Source of the DNA: Epichloe hybrida | Taxonomy: Eukaryota > Ascomycota > Sordariomycetes > Hypocreales > Clavicipitaceae | DNA length: 64,000 bases | Reading direction: 5' to 3' | Assembly (NCBI GenBank): GCA_019022495.1 | Contig: JAFEKR010000001.1 | Coordinates: forward strand, 1,922,001-1,986,000 | Part shown: positions 1-12,669 of the stretch, one piece after another | How positions within the stretch are numbered: position 1 is the first letter of the stretch | Layout: every line of letters begins with the position of its first letter | The notes under the pieces: model-generated | What the model saw: only the letters and a program-made list of their open reading frames with translations | Told to the model about the DNA's origin: nothing | Databases searched by the model: none | Position numbers and translations under genes: made by a program

Positions 1-767
1 GGAGGTATGAGGGAACAGAAGGGAGCATCTGGGTGGTTGGGTTTCTGCTTCTCCCAGAATGCATGATGTAAATGATATTGTAGTGCCCATAAAAAACGAT
101 TTCCATGGCCTCGCATCGAGAAAAATTCGGGTGAAGGGTTTAAACGTCCGCACAAGTCCCGGCCCCGCCGTTACATATTACAGTACAGCACCCCACTGTA
201 CATACTCCGTAGACCGACCCGTCACATCAACCTTGCCACCTTCCTTTGGCCAACCTCACCTTTCCGCAATCGCAGATTCCACGAGTCCACGACACACGCC
301 CGACGAAGAGCCCTCGCCCTTACGCCCTCGCCCCGTCGGCCCCAACACAACAACACACTTCCTCCCAGACACCAAGACGATAGCCTCCCTCCGACTTACT
401 GCATCTCCATTGCGGAAAACAACGTTCGTGAAAACGACCACGTCGGTTTTCCCTGCCCTTCAGAGCATCCGTCGCGCCCAACGTCACAAAGCTAGCAAAA
501 TCCCCGTGAGAGTCGAGATAGCGCTCATAGTAATTGGCAAGCATAGAGGACAGAGGCTATCGGAGCTGCGTCTGGTATCAAAATTTGCCGCCTCCGGCCC
601 ATGACCATATTGTGGCGAAATCGCCAAGCTCTGTCCATCGTCGCCGAAGTCGTCTTGTCTCCCTGCCGCGTCGCGTCTTGGCCGTCTTTTGGCGCCGGGT
701 CAAATCTGGTCCGTCGGGCCTTTCCGCCTCAATCGAACCTCCGTTGGGAAGCCCTTTCTCTTCCGCC
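1..767. other. Upstream region of the SSXT gene, no gene seen
   Basis: I see no supported coding sequence here. The stretch from about 170 to 767 is pyrimidine-rich and reads as promoter and 5' leader of the gene starting at 768. A copy of the dispersed motif TACTCCGTA lies at 203-211. The open frames present have no recognisable domain and overlap each other on both strands. Confidence 0.6.
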
Positions 768-2652
768 ATGTATAATGCGGGCTACAGCTTTGGCAATCCG
801 GCTTTCAACCAGTCCGGTGCGCCACAGCAGCAGCAGGGACAACAACAAACGCAGGGACAACAACAACAGCAGGGACAGCAGCAGCAGCAGGGACAGCAGC
901 AGCAGCAGCAGGGACAGCCCAATCCGCAGATGATGTTTCATCAGCAGCAGCAGTTTGGCGGTATGCCGCAGGGAGCCTTCAACCCTGGAGCCAATTCTCA
1001 ATTGATGCAGGGTATGCCGGGCGGGATGATGCAGAATCCTGGTATGCCCAATATGCCTTCTAATGGACAAAGTGAGTTGCTCTACCTCTTCGAGACGGCC
1101 GGTGCGCCCGCCAATCGTTGAACATAGCATACTACAACTCCGAGGCAATCTGACTCGAGGCGAAAGACGGGTGATTACTAACGTGCCGCGACTACAGTGC
1201 CCGGATATCCTCAACCGTTCCCTGGAGGAGCGTACGGTCAGATGATGCCCGGCGGCGCTCCGCACAACTTCGCGCCAAACAATTACATGATGGCCGGTGG
1301 TATGCAAGGGTTTTCAATGAACCAGCCGGGCATGAACCCCCAACAAGTGCAACTGATGCAGAGGATGCAAGCACAGCAAGCTCAGCAAGCAGCTCAGCAA
1401 GCGGCACAACAGCATCAGCATCAGCATCAGCATCAACAGCAGCATCAGCATCAGCATCAGCATCAGCATCAGCATCAGCATCAACAGCAGCACCACCACC
1501 AACACCAACAACCACACCAGCAACCACACCAGCAACCACACCAGCAACCACAACAACAACAGCCACAACAGCCACAACAGCCACAACAACAACATCATCC
1601 TCACCAGGGTCAGCAACCGCAGCAGCATCAGCAACATCAGCAGCATCAGCAGCATCAGCAGCATTCTCAGCAAAGCCAGCAATCACAGCAGCAACAAGCA
1701 CAGCACCCGCCTCAACAGCAACAGCAACAGCCCCAACAGCAGCAACATCAGGCTCTCCAACAACAGATGAACCCAAGCATGAATCAGGTTTCCACTCCAC
1801 AAAGACCTGCGAGCGCAGCCCAAGGCACCTCGACGAATATCATGCACCAGCAGCACCCACTGTTCAACGCTCCGCAGCCCCAAGGCCAAAATCAAACTCC
1901 TCAGAATGCCCAGCAATCATCTGCTTCAGGTACACCGCAAACACCGACATTCTCCGCCAATCATGGCGGAGGCATGAGCCTCCCAACATCCGCAACGCCA
2001 ATGAGCCCCGGTACCGAACTTCGTGAGAAGGAAAGGTTCGCACTACTACTAGACATCAATCATGAGCTGTTGTATGAGTCGATCCAGATTCAAACTACAC
2101 AACAAGAGTTGAAGAAGGAAAATCTCCCGGCAAGCGGTAATCCAGCAGACCGAAAGCCAACCGAGGAAGAAAACTTATTCCAGCAAGATTACCTTCAGTA
2201 CGTGCTACTACTTGCCGAGAGGTATATGCCTGTGCTAACGTTTTCTTCCCAGATGCATGAGAAGACTACAGGCAAATTTGTCCTACATGGCCGCTTTAGC
2301 AGACCGCAAACCGGAGGTCAAGGCCCCCCCTTGTCCGGCATATCTCAGCGCGCCTCCTCTGAATCTGTCACTCCAACTGAGGACAGCACCCGCCGGAGCC
2401 GAAGGACAGGACACGAACATGGATACCCTGGCGGACAGGCAAGAGCGAGCCAAGTCGATCAAGGACTTGTATCGCAGGCTTCAGGCTGTGTTTCCCGGAT
2501 TTGATCCCAAGAAGGAACCCGTTTTCCGTGCGCCGGGATCAGGGCAGAAACCAGGCGCCCAGGGTTCAAACCAGGCAAGCCCCATTGTCCAACAAAATCC
2601 CCAGATGCCAACCATGACAATTCCACCTGGTCATCCCGGCATGATGGGATGA
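768..2652 (+). CDS. SSXT (SS18/Snf11-like) glutamine-rich protein, SWI/SNF-associated
   Basis: Three exons are inferred: 768-1071, 1198-2197 and 2253-2652, giving 567 aa. The introns have GTGAGT and GTACGT donors and ACTAAC/GCTAAC branch sites, and the frame is continuous across both. The start at 768 is the first ATG of the Gln-rich frame. The first two thirds is Gln/His/Met/Pro low complexity. The conserved part spans the second intron: LLLDINHELLYESIQIQ, then YLQCMRRLQANLSYMAALAD. This matches the SNH/SSXT pattern of human SS18, where a similar helix is followed by HRNLVYLATIAD, and resembles yeast Snf11. By family knowledge it should bind the Snf2/Brg1 ATPase in nuclear SWI/SNF. The SSXT assignment is strong; SWI/SNF membership is inferred. 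The tracts are pure enough that length variation between strains is likely. Confidence 0.85.
816..1770 (+). repeat. CAG/CAA/CAT triplet repeats coding poly-Gln and Gln-His
   Basis: Two blocks of trinucleotide repeats lie inside the SSXT gene. About 820-925 has repeated units coding GQQQQQ. About 1405-1770 has runs of CAGCAT (Gln-His) and CAACCACACCAG units. They are in frame and explain the long open frames on the opposite strand, which are shadows. Confidence 0.9.
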
Positions 2653-3875
2653 TGCGTCCACTGATTGTGCCAGGGAAAATGAATCTAAATGAGGACCTTT
2701 GATACGGGCCGATGCCACGAACCGCGCATCTATCGATGACGACATGTTTGGTGTACCAAATTAGTATATAATCCTTCTTTAGGGGCTTCCTTTGAGAAAG
2801 GCGTCGTTGTCTTCGTGAAAGCCTGCTCTGCGACTGGTCGGGATGGCTTCGCCTCTCTTGTTGTCAACTACATGCAAGTGGCAACTGTGAGCTGCGGAAA
2901 GGGAAGCCGAGAATGTGGCTCGTGTACAACTTGTAAACACTAGCATTAGGGTAGTGAATGCCGACATCTTGTGGCACATCTTTGTTCGCGAGAGACAGCC
3001 TCTTTTGTGATATTTGATGCCGCTCCTCACCGTAACTTGTCTTGTGTTTCCACCGTACTCCGCCTACCAACTCATGAGCTTCATCAGCGCTGGCCTAGCC
3101 CCTGAAATATGATTTGGAAGGGTGGCTCATATCCTCAATCTGGGGAACCTTAATCATGGGACGCAAGCACACAGAGAAACGCAAAAAAAAACGCAAAATT
3201 TAGGCATAAACTTTGCACTTTGCGTAGTCTACGCATAACCTTTACACTAGGCACAAAAGACAGTATAAAGTGGCCGGCCTATATAAATCCACATACAACT
3301 TGTACCATGTAAAGTCGGTGCAAACTTTACACCAGCTCGTAGATCAGACCCTACCAATAAGTAGATCAGTGCAAGTCGTAGTCGCAGTGGGCCCAGCAGG
3401 TTCTTTGACCGCAATTGCCCAATGAGACCGCGTCATGGGGAGCCAACGTGCACCCATGCCCATGCAGCAAGGGACCCGAACACCGACGAACCAGAGGGCA
3501 GAATGGACCGAAAAAAAAAAAAAAGTTTCATACATATTACATACTCCGTACATAATCCCGCATCCGGGGTCTCGCTTGTCTCGTCCCTCAAATCTCTCCA
3601 CAAACCCTCCTCATACTCGAGACAGAAAGTAAAGAAACTCTTCACAATTCTGTTGCTGCGGCAAATGATTGCGAGGTAAAGCTTGAGACCTGTCCAAGAG
3701 AGCTCTGAGAACGAGTTTTCTTGCCCAGCTGTCGCTAGCAGATCCCACCGCACCCAGAGCATCTATCTCTTCTGATCGAATCGTGCTTCTGCCCCGCCAA
3801 ATAGTTCTTCTTCTCTTTCCCTTTTCTCAATCCTACCGCGTACCACGAAGCGCAAACCACATAACCCGCTTCACA
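2653..3875. other. Intergenic region between SSXT gene and ura2
   Basis: No gene is supported. It holds the 3' end of the SSXT transcript and the ura2 promoter. An AT-rich part at 3180-3335 has three related motifs, AAACTTTGCAC (3208-3218), AACCTTTACAC (3237-3247) and AAACTTTACAC (3322-3332), and a TATATAAA-like box near 3280. TACTCCGTA occurs at 3542-3550. The last 100 bp is a CT-rich leader with a good context (CTTCACAATGG) at the ura2 start. Confidence 0.6.
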
Positions 3876-6800
3876 ATGGCTTTTAAAGCGTTGCCGCCGT
3901 CTTCGGCGCGCTTTTCGAATACCAATGACGAAGGCCTCACCTGCCTCGAGCTCGAAGATGGCTCCGCCTACACTGGCTACAGCTTCGGAGCCACCAAGAG
4001 TGTTGCTGGAGAGCTGGTCTTCCAGACGGGTATGGTGGGATATCCTGAGTCTCTGACGGATCCCTCGTATCGGGGACAGATCCTCGTCATCACTTTCCCA
4101 CTCGTCGGAAACTACGGTGTGCCTTCGCGCGAAACCATGGATGAGTTGCTCGGCGACCTGCCTGCTCATTTCGAGTCCTCCCAGATTCATGTTGCCGGTG
4201 TTGTCGCCGCTTCATACTGCGGTGAAGATTTCTCCCACTTTCTGGCTACCTCCTCGCTCGGCACTTGGTTGAAGGAGCAGGGCGTGCCTGCCATGTACGG
4301 TGTTGATACCAGAGCCCTGACCAAGAAGATCCGGGAGAAGGGTAGCATGCTGGGCAAGATGAAGCTCCAGATCAAGGGTGCTTCAATCAGCGGTGTCGCC
4401 AATGGCGCTGCTGTCAACGCCCCCCCCGAGAAATTTTCTGAGGTTCAATGGGTGAATCCCAATCAAAAAAATCTCGTCGCTGAGGGTAAGTTTCATCCTT
4501 GCCTACTCCGTGTTGTCTTCGTTTCTAGTTTGAGAGCCTATACTCATCGCTGTGTTCTCTACCTGTAGTGTCTGTCAAGACTCCCAAACTGTATAAGCCA
4601 CCCAACTCCGTGGCTACCCGCAAGCATCCTTCTGGCCGACCTATCCGTGTTTTGTGTGTCGATGTGGGTATGAAATACAATCAGCTCCGATGCTTCCTCA
4701 GGCGTGGAGTCGAGGTCATGGTCTGCCCTTGGGACCACGACCTGGTCAAGGAGGCTGGAGATCAGTATGATGGTCTCTTCCTCTCCAATGGACCTGGTGA
4801 CCCCTCAATTCTTGATGTTACCGTAAAGAACATCCAGGCTGTCATGGAAAAGAACAAGACCCCCGTCTTCGGCATTTGCTTGGGTCACCAATTGCTCGCC
4901 CGTGCCTCGGGCGCCAAAACTAGCAAAATGAAGTTTGGTAACCGCGGCCACAACATTCCTTGCACAAGCATGGTCACCGGAAAGTGCCACATCACCTCTC
5001 AGAACCACGGCTTCGCCGTTGACGCCAACACGCTGCCTTCTGGCTGGAAAGAGCTATTTGTCAACGCCAACGACGGAAGCAACGAGGGTATCATGCACGT
5101 TGACAAGCCCTACTTCAGCGTTCAGTTCCATCCCGAGAGCACACCTGGTCCTCGTGATACCGAGTTCCTCTTTGATGTCTTCATCGACACCATTGTTAAC
5201 TGCACAGAGAACTCTGCCCTTTTGCAACAGCCTGTCAGTTTCCCCGGTGGCACTATTGAGGAGAACGAGAAACTTCACCCTCGTGTCCATGTCAAGAAGG
5301 TTCTTGTCCTCGGTAGCGGCGGTCTCAGCATTGGACAGGCTGGTGAATTCGACTACTCTGGCAGCCAGGCCATCAAGGCTCTCAAGGAGGAGGGCATCTA
5401 CACGGTTCTCATCAACCCCAATATCGCTACCATTCAGACATCCAAGGGTCTTGCTGACAAGGTTTACTTCTTGCCTGTCAACGCTGAATTCGTGCGCAAA
5501 GTAATCCACTACGAACGACCGGATGCTATCTACGTTACTTTTGGTGGTCAGACGGCTCTGCAGGTTGGTATACAGCTCAAGGACGAGTTTGAAGGCCTTG
5601 GAGTCAAGGTTTTGGGCACTCCCATTGATACCATCATCACTACAGAGGACCGTGAGCTTTTTGCTCGCTCCATGGACTCTATTGGCGAGAAATGCGCCAA
5701 GTCAGCATCCGCCAGCAACGTCGACGAGGCCATGCATGTAGTGAAGGATATTGGCTTCCCCGTCATTGTTCGCGCTGCTTATGCTCTCGGTGGTCTCGGT
5801 AGTGGGTTCGCCAACAATGAGGATGAGCTGCTCGATCTCTGCAACAAAGCCTTCGCCGCCAGTCCTCAGGTGCTCATAGAGCGTAGTATGAAGGGATGGA
5901 AGGAAATTGAGTATGAGGTTGTTCGTGACGCACAAGACAACTGCATTACTGTCTGCAACATGGAAAATTTTGATCCCCTGGGTATCCATACCGGTGACTC
6001 TATTGTCGTCGCACCTTCTCAGACTTTATGCGACGAAGACTACAATATGCTGCGAACGACCGCTGTTAACGTTATCCGCCACCTCGGCGTTGTGGGTGAA
6101 TGCAACATTCAGTATGCTCTGGATCCATTCTCAAGAGATTACTGCATCATTGAGGTTAACGCACGTTTGTCTCGTTCCTCGGCCCTCGCTTCCAAGGCCA
6201 CTGGCTATCCCTTGGCCTTCATCGCCGCCAAGTTGGGTCTTGGCATTCCCCTCAAGGAAATCAAGAACTCTGTCACAAAGTCTACTTGCGCTTGCTTTGA
6301 GCCATCTCTCGACTACTGCGTTGTGAAGATGCCTCGATGGGATCTCAAGAAATTCACGCGTGTGTCTACGCAGCTGGGTTCCTCCATGAAGAGTGTGGGT
6401 GAGGTTATGAGTATCGGTCGATCTTTCGAAGAAGCTATTCAAAAGGCTATTCGATCTATCGACTTCCACAACTTGGGATTTAATGAGACGCCTGCCTTGA
6501 TGTCCATCGATGATGAGCTCCAGACGCCCTCTGACCAGCGTCTCTTCGCCATTGCCAATGCTATGCATGAGGGCTACTCCGTCGACAAGATCTGGGAAAT
6601 GACCAAGATTGACAAATGGTTTTTGCGTAAGCTCAAGGGACTGAGCGACTTTGCCAAGGACATGAGCCGATACAACTCCAAGGACATTTCACGATCTCCC
6701 GATCTGCTTGTGCAGGCTAAGCGTCTCGGCTTCTGCGACCGTCAGCTCGCCGAGTTCTGGGACTCCAACGAGATCGCTGTTCGCCGCATGCGACTCGAAG

Positions 6801-9700
6801 CTGGTATTCGACCCTTCGTCAAGCAAATCGACACGGTTGCTGCCGAGTTCCCGGCCTTCACCAACTACCTCTATCTCACCTACAATGCTAGCGAGGACGA
6901 CGTTTCGTTCGACGACCATGGTGTCATGGTTCTGGGCTCTGGTGTCTACCGTATCGGTTCCTCAGTCGAGTTTGATTGGTGTACTGTTCGTGCCATTAGA
7001 ACCCTGCGCAGCACTGGCTTCAAGACGGTCATGGTCAATTACAACCCCGAGACGGTCAGTACCGATTATGACGAAGCCGACAAGCTCTACTTTGAGAACA
7101 TCAATCTCGAAACTATTTTGGACATTTACCAGTTGGAGGCCGCTAGCGGCGTTCTCGGAGCCATGGGCGGACAAACTCCCAACAACATTGCCCTACCCCT
7201 CCACCGAGCCGGCGTCAAGATCCTTGGTACCTCGCCCGAGATGATTGACATGGCCGAGAACCGATACAAGTTCTCACGCATGTTGGATCGCATCGAGGTT
7301 GACCAGCCTACGTGGAGGGAACTCACTAGCTTCTCCGAGGCCCGAGAATTCTGCAACAACGTCAACTATCCTGTGCTTGTACGCCCCTCTTACGTGCTTT
7401 CTGGTGCCGCCATGAACACCGTCTACTCCGAGAAGGACTTGGAGAGCTACCTGGCGCAAGCTGCCGAGGTGTCCCGCGAGCATCCCGTCGTCATCTCCAA
7501 GTACATTGAGAATGCCAAGGAGATTGAGATGGACGCTGTTGCCAAGGACGGTGTAGTTGTCGGTCACTTTATTTCCGAGCATGTTGAAAATGCCGGTGTG
7601 CACTCTGGTGACGCAACCCTGATCCTTCCACCTCAGGATCTGGAGCAGGCTACCATTGAGAGAATTGAGGAAGCCACCCGGAAGATTGGAGCCGCTCTGA
7701 ATGTCACGGGTCCCTTCAACATTCAATTCATTGCCAAGGACAATGATATCAAGGTTATCGAGTGCAACGTTCGTGCATCTCGATCTTTCCCCTTCGTCTC
7801 CAAGACCATGGGCGTTGACCTGATCGAGATGGCCACCAAGGCCATCATGCATCAGCCTTTCACAGAGTATCCTGCCACCACCATCCGGCCAGACTGTGTC
7901 GGTGTCAAGGTGCCCCAGTTCAGTTTCTCACGTCTCTCTGGCGCTGACCCTGTTTTGGGTGTCGAGATGGCTTCTACTGGTGAAGTTGCTTGCTTTGGCG
8001 TCGACAAGTATGAGGCTTATCTCAAGGCTCTTCTGTCTACCGGCTTCAAGATTCCCAAGGCCAATATCCTCCTCTCTGTTGGATCCTACAAGGACAAGAA
8101 AGACTTGCTTCCCTCGATCCAGAAGCTGCAACGCATCGGCTACAAGCTGTTCGCCACTGCTGGTACTGCCGATTTCTTGCAGGAGCATGGCGTTCAGGTC
8201 CAGTACCTCGAGGTCCTCGGTCGCGACGAGGACATTAGCTCTGAATTCTCTCTGATGCAGCATCTGGCCAAGAACATGATTGACTTGTACATCAATCTAC
8301 CCTCGAACAACAAGTATCGCCGTCCCGCCAACTACATGAGCAAAGGTTACAAGACTCGACGTATGGCTGTTGACTACCAGATTCCTTTGGTGACCAACGT
8401 CAAGAACGCCAAAATCTTGGTGGAAGCTATTGCTCGCCACGTCTATTTGGATGTCTCGAAGCGTGATTTCCAGCTGAGCGACCTCCCTCCACCACCCCCA
8501 GCCAAGTCTGCCAAGACTCCCGAGATGAAGGCTACTCTTCCTTCCATCTCTTCAGTCACTGAAAATCCTCGACGACGGGCTGCTGACGGAACGCTGGGAT
8601 CGCCTTTCCGTGGCGGACAGATTGATGAGCTTGCTTTGCCTGCGGCTGTTCAGCAGAGCTTCTCCATCAGCACCTCGGTCATGAAGCTTCTCTCGCAGCC
8701 GTCTGTCTTCAAAAACGCCAACGTTCTGTCTGTAAACAAGTACTCTCGTGCCGATCTGCATTTGCTGTTCACCGTTGCCCAGGAGATGCGCCTCGGTGTC
8801 CAGCGTGCCGGCGTTTTGGATGTACTGCGCGGCCGAGTTCTTTGCACTCTCTTCTACGAACCCTCCACTAGAACGTCTGCGTCGTTTGACGCGGCCATGC
8901 AGCGTCTCGGAGGTCGAACCATCGCCGTCCCAACTTCACACTCGTCCGTGAAGAAGGGTGAGTCCCTGCAGGACACTCTGCGCACTCTGGCTTGCTATGG
9001 CGACGCCATTGTTTTGCGACACCCTGAAGAAGATTCGGTCCATGTCGCCGAGAAGTACAGTGACGTTCCTGTCATCAACGGAGGAAATGGCAGCAAGGAG
9101 CACCCCACACAAGCTTTTCTGGACCTCTTCACCATTCGAGAGGAGCTTGGAACCGTCCAAGGCCTCACCATTACCTTTCTGGGTGATCTCTTGTATGGTC
9201 GAACTGTGCACTCGTTGGTCCAGCTCCTGCGCCACTACCAGGTTCAGGTGCAGCTGGTGGCCCCCAAAGGTCTTGAGCTGCCCAAGGATGTTCGAGAACA
9301 GCTGGTCACTTCCGGAAAACTTGTTTGCGAGTCTGAGACTTTGACCCCAGAGATCATTGCTCGTAGCGATGTGCTCTACTGCACTCGCGTACAGCAGGAG
9401 CGCTTCGAGAGCGCCGAGCAGTATGAGAAGGTCAAGAACTCATACCGCGTGGACAATGCTGCCTTGAAGCACGCCAAGAGCCAAATGGTAGTGATGCACC
9501 CTCTTCCCAGAAATGAGGAGGTTGCCGACGAGGTGGACTTTGATCAGCGCGCGGCGTACTTTAGACAGGTGAGTCATTTCTACTCCATTACACTGCGGTG
9601 CGACCTTGGGAAGACTCGCAAAGGCTAACAAACGAGACAGATGCGATATGGACTATACTGCAGGATGGCGCTGTTGGCGCTTGTCATGGTTCCTTCGTAA
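3876..9700 (+). CDS. ura2: CPSase-aspartate carbamoyltransferase fusion (pyrimidine synthesis)
   Basis: This multifunctional enzyme catalyses the first two steps of UMP synthesis: glutamine-dependent carbamoyl phosphate formation, then carbamoyl aspartate formation. Exons 3876-4485, 4569-9568 and 9641-9700 give 1889 aa. Domains in order: CPSase small subunit and glutaminase to about residue 400 (nucleophile motif [10 protein letters not shown] near 305, FHPE near 390), CPSase large subunit N half from about 444, C half from about 984, an allosteric MGS-like domain about 1366-1500, and ATCase about 1567-1885 with [21 protein letters not shown] and MHPLPRNEE. Fungal homologues are known to carry an inactive dihydroorotase-like domain between MGS and ATCase. 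Here only about 65 residues of Pro/Ala-rich linker separate them, and the protein is about 325 residues shorter than yeast Ura2 (2214 aa). The last exon codes only 19 residues, which continue the ATCase C-terminus ([18 protein letters not shown]). In-frame ATG codons upstream of 3876 are absent. Confidence 0.97.
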
Positions 9701-10170
9701 AGCGATGTCGATGTTTTCTAGACCATATGCCTGTCCGGCCGGTGCATAGCCAAGAGCCGCTTCGGGATGATTCCGCAACAAGGAAGACATTTTTTTCTTC
9801 GACTATGAAAAAAAGAAAAGGCGTAGACGTGGGGAATTCGTTCATGTTCGATAGCCGCATTGTTCAAAGGTATTCGTATTTTGGTAGTTATTAGGCTTTG
9901 AGCCAGCCACGTGGGTGTTTTGTTGCCGTCCTCCGTATTGAATAGCAGTCGCTGGACTCGATTGCGTGTAAGAGCATAGATACAAGTGTAACATGATGTA
10001 CAATAGATTATGTATGTGTGTGGGTGCGTGGCTCGCGTACGCATACGTATGCGTGTGTATAGTTTCATGTATACGGATCCGTAGTGTTGCTTGTACATAT
10101 ATACATGTGGGTACGTGTACACGTTTTGTGTATGCCGTACGTGGCTAGCTAGGTTTTTTTACTTGGAAAG

Positions 10171-10368
10171 TATAGTATAGTTTAGTATAGTATAGTTTAG
10201 TATAGTATAGTTTAGTATAGTATAGTTTAGTATATAGTTTAGTATAGTATAGTTTAGTATAGTATAGTTTAGTATAGTATAGTTTAGTATAGTATAGTAT
10301 AGTATAGTATAGTTTAGTTTAGTTAAGTATAGTATAGTATAGTTTAGTTTAGTTAAGTATAGTTAGAA
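10171..10368. repeat. Pentanucleotide minisatellite (TATAG/TTTAG)n
   Basis: About 200 bp made almost entirely of 5-bp units TATAG and TTTAG. In the first two thirds they are ordered as a 15-bp higher unit, TATAGTATAGTTTAG, repeated about nine times with one short unit. Toward the end, runs of TATAG and units TTTAG/TTAAG replace it. It lies about 470 bp after the ura2 stop codon. Confidence 0.95.
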
Positions 10369-11310
10369 TAAATTGCATTGTGGTGTTTGTAGGACCTTTG
10401 TTCTAGTCTGGCCATGACCATGTTCTATTCTTTACGTAAACTCAGCCGCCGAGGCAGATGAATAAGCTAAGGTTGAGCTTGCCCTACTATTGCTATCATT
10501 CGTGGCTTAGCGCCCCGCGAATCTGATCCGAAATCTTCCGGAATTGAACCGAAGTTGTAGCAGAATTGGGGATAGCACTCTGATCCGTATTATGTACAGA
10601 TCTTCAGGGGAAAATATTCGCGGAGGGGCAGGTGCCCTCTGCCGAATAACCGAGTTCTTTGTTTGACCACTACATAGAACGGAGTACATAGGGACACGAT
10701 GCACAAAGCCCTAATCATGACGTCACGGACGTAGCTTGGTCAAAGCGCTTTCAAAAATGCCAATACACGAGCCGCTGCCACTGCTTCAGTCCCAACATTC
10801 GCGCTCTCTATGTATTGCGGAGGAGATGATGATTAATCTGACTTTTTTTTTTTTTTTTTTTTTTCATATTCAAAGTAACGAAAAGGGGGGGGAAGGAGGG
10901 GACCGGTAACGTGAGGTCGCAGCGACCAGCCAAAGAAGGAATATCCTAGCGAAGCACGACTTTCTATGTACCCCGTCTTTTCGATCCTCGGCGTTGTTTC
11001 ATTTCATTTCTTTCCTTGCACTAGCCCTCTTCTCCTCTCTTCTCACCCACCCACCCTCCTCCTTCTCTCTATCTTTAAAGACCTTATCGCCACTCTGAGC
11101 ATTTGTAGGAGAGTGGCAGAGACTAGAAAGCATACATACAGTGTGTTATAATGCGAAATGGAACAAAGCTTGGCCACGGAAGCAGAAGAGACATGATGGA
11201 TCCGTCTGTCAGGCGCACGTCACTCTTGCGTCCTCCAGCTTGACCGAATGGGAAAGGGAAAACAAAAAAGGTTTGTGACCGCGCCACGGCGCGGTCCATC
11301 AAAAAAAGTT

Positions 11311-11559
11311 ATCTCTTTGCTGCCCATAAGGCTACACTTGCGTACCGACAAGGGCTATTAGCCAATAGAAACATCGCTATTTGAGGTACTTCTAGTCTAT
11401 ACTAATTTATATTACAATATAAGTACTAATAAACATTTGAGTTACAAAGAGCTATATTGCACGTCCCGTAATAATTAAGTGCATCGCGGGTCACCCCCTT
11501 TTGCCACCCAGGAAAAGTGGGTCGGTACGCAAGTGTAGCCTTATGGGCACCAAAGAGAT
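11311..11559. mobile_element. MITE-like element with about 39-bp terminal inverted repeats
   Basis: The left arm (11311-11350) and right arm (about 11521-11559) are inverted copies with a single mismatch (GCTGCCC against GGTGCCC on the matching strand). Each outer end starts ATCTCTTTG when read inward. The roughly 170-bp interior is partly AT-rich (11355-11480) and has no open frame, so it could only be a non-autonomous element or a large hairpin locus. No clear target-site duplication is visible; the flanking dinucleotides next to the CAAAGAGA ends are TA and TG. The family is unknown to me. Confidence 0.6.
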
Positions 11560-12628
11560 GCCGAAGGCCTCGAGGCAAATGTGGGCTGATTTGGGCTAGC
11601 CGGGCGCTTTCGGCTCCGCTTGCCTGCGGCAATTTGGTCAAGAGATGCAGGGCAGAAACTGCGTCACCAACAACTAATAATAAAAATACCAACAAGCCAA
11701 GTATCCACGACGAGAAAAATAGGCGCTCGTCACAAGAGCTAGCACCTTGCCCTGACCCGAGCCGGTGGTTCCATCAGCCCAGCCCACTTATTATCACGAA
11801 CTGTGATTCTATGTACATTACTGAACTGAACAGAGACGACTCGACTTCGGAGTACACCCAATTTGGTCTTATTATGGCGTTCGCAATGTGTCAAAGAGGG
11901 CATGTACCCCGCTCATACGAATGCTTATGTATAGCGCTGTACGAGCAATGTTGAGGCAGCTCCTCTCTTGTCATTGACGAGACTTTCATGCCCCTGAGGC
12001 CATGGAGCTTGGCGATGCTTGGTGCAGGAATCAGCTCGCAGGAGCAGGATAGGCATACCCCATCACCCCCTCGGTGGTACAAGTCTTACTCTTTCATGTT
12101 ATAAGGTTCAATTTTTGATGCAATTCTGTAGGCTCTCTCGGCTTCGAATCAACCAGACATTCATTACAAGGCTACAAGCCACGCCCCGCTCGTTTCCACC
12201 AATGTACGGAGTACAATCTGGCATTGCGATCAGCTTACGGCGTATGGAGGGCAGCTATTAGCTGTGTGACACTGTCTAATCAAGGCTCAAGGCCTCAAAT
12301 CGCACGCCAGCCCTGCTTGCTGGGGTGGTAAATTTGAGAGAAGTTTTTTCAAAATGCAGAATTCGTGCGAATCTAGCCTCTGCCACCAACGTTCGACTGG
12401 AAATTATGCCCACGTCACTTTTGGGCACAGACAGACAGACGGGACGAATTAAAGGGCGAAAAGGGTCCATCCATTTCAGATTTGCCTTGTGGCTCTGACA
12501 TGCGCTCACGCCGCACATCCACTCGCAGCCACGACTGATCAAGATTCTGTCTACCCACCCTGGTAAAGATGAATCATTTTAGATGTCGGACTGGTGCATG
12601 CAAGTGCCAGCATGACTCTACGTCAGTC

Positions 12629-12669
12629 GGTCTAGCTGGCGGTCTAGCTGGCGGTCTAGCTGGCGGTCT
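12629..12669. repeat. 12-bp tandem repeat GGTCTAGCTGGC, about 3.4 copies
   Basis: Three exact copies of the 12-mer at 12629-12664 are followed by a partial fourth. It lies in non-coding sequence. Confidence 0.9.

Noticed and set aside
729..1916. Long minus-strand frames rich in Leu, Ala, Val and Asp
   Set aside because: They are antisense shadows of the CAG/CAT repeats in the SSXT gene.
4935..5504. Plus-strand and minus-strand frames over 100 codons within ura2
   Set aside because: They lie wholly inside the well-supported ura2 frame and show only composition-driven low complexity.
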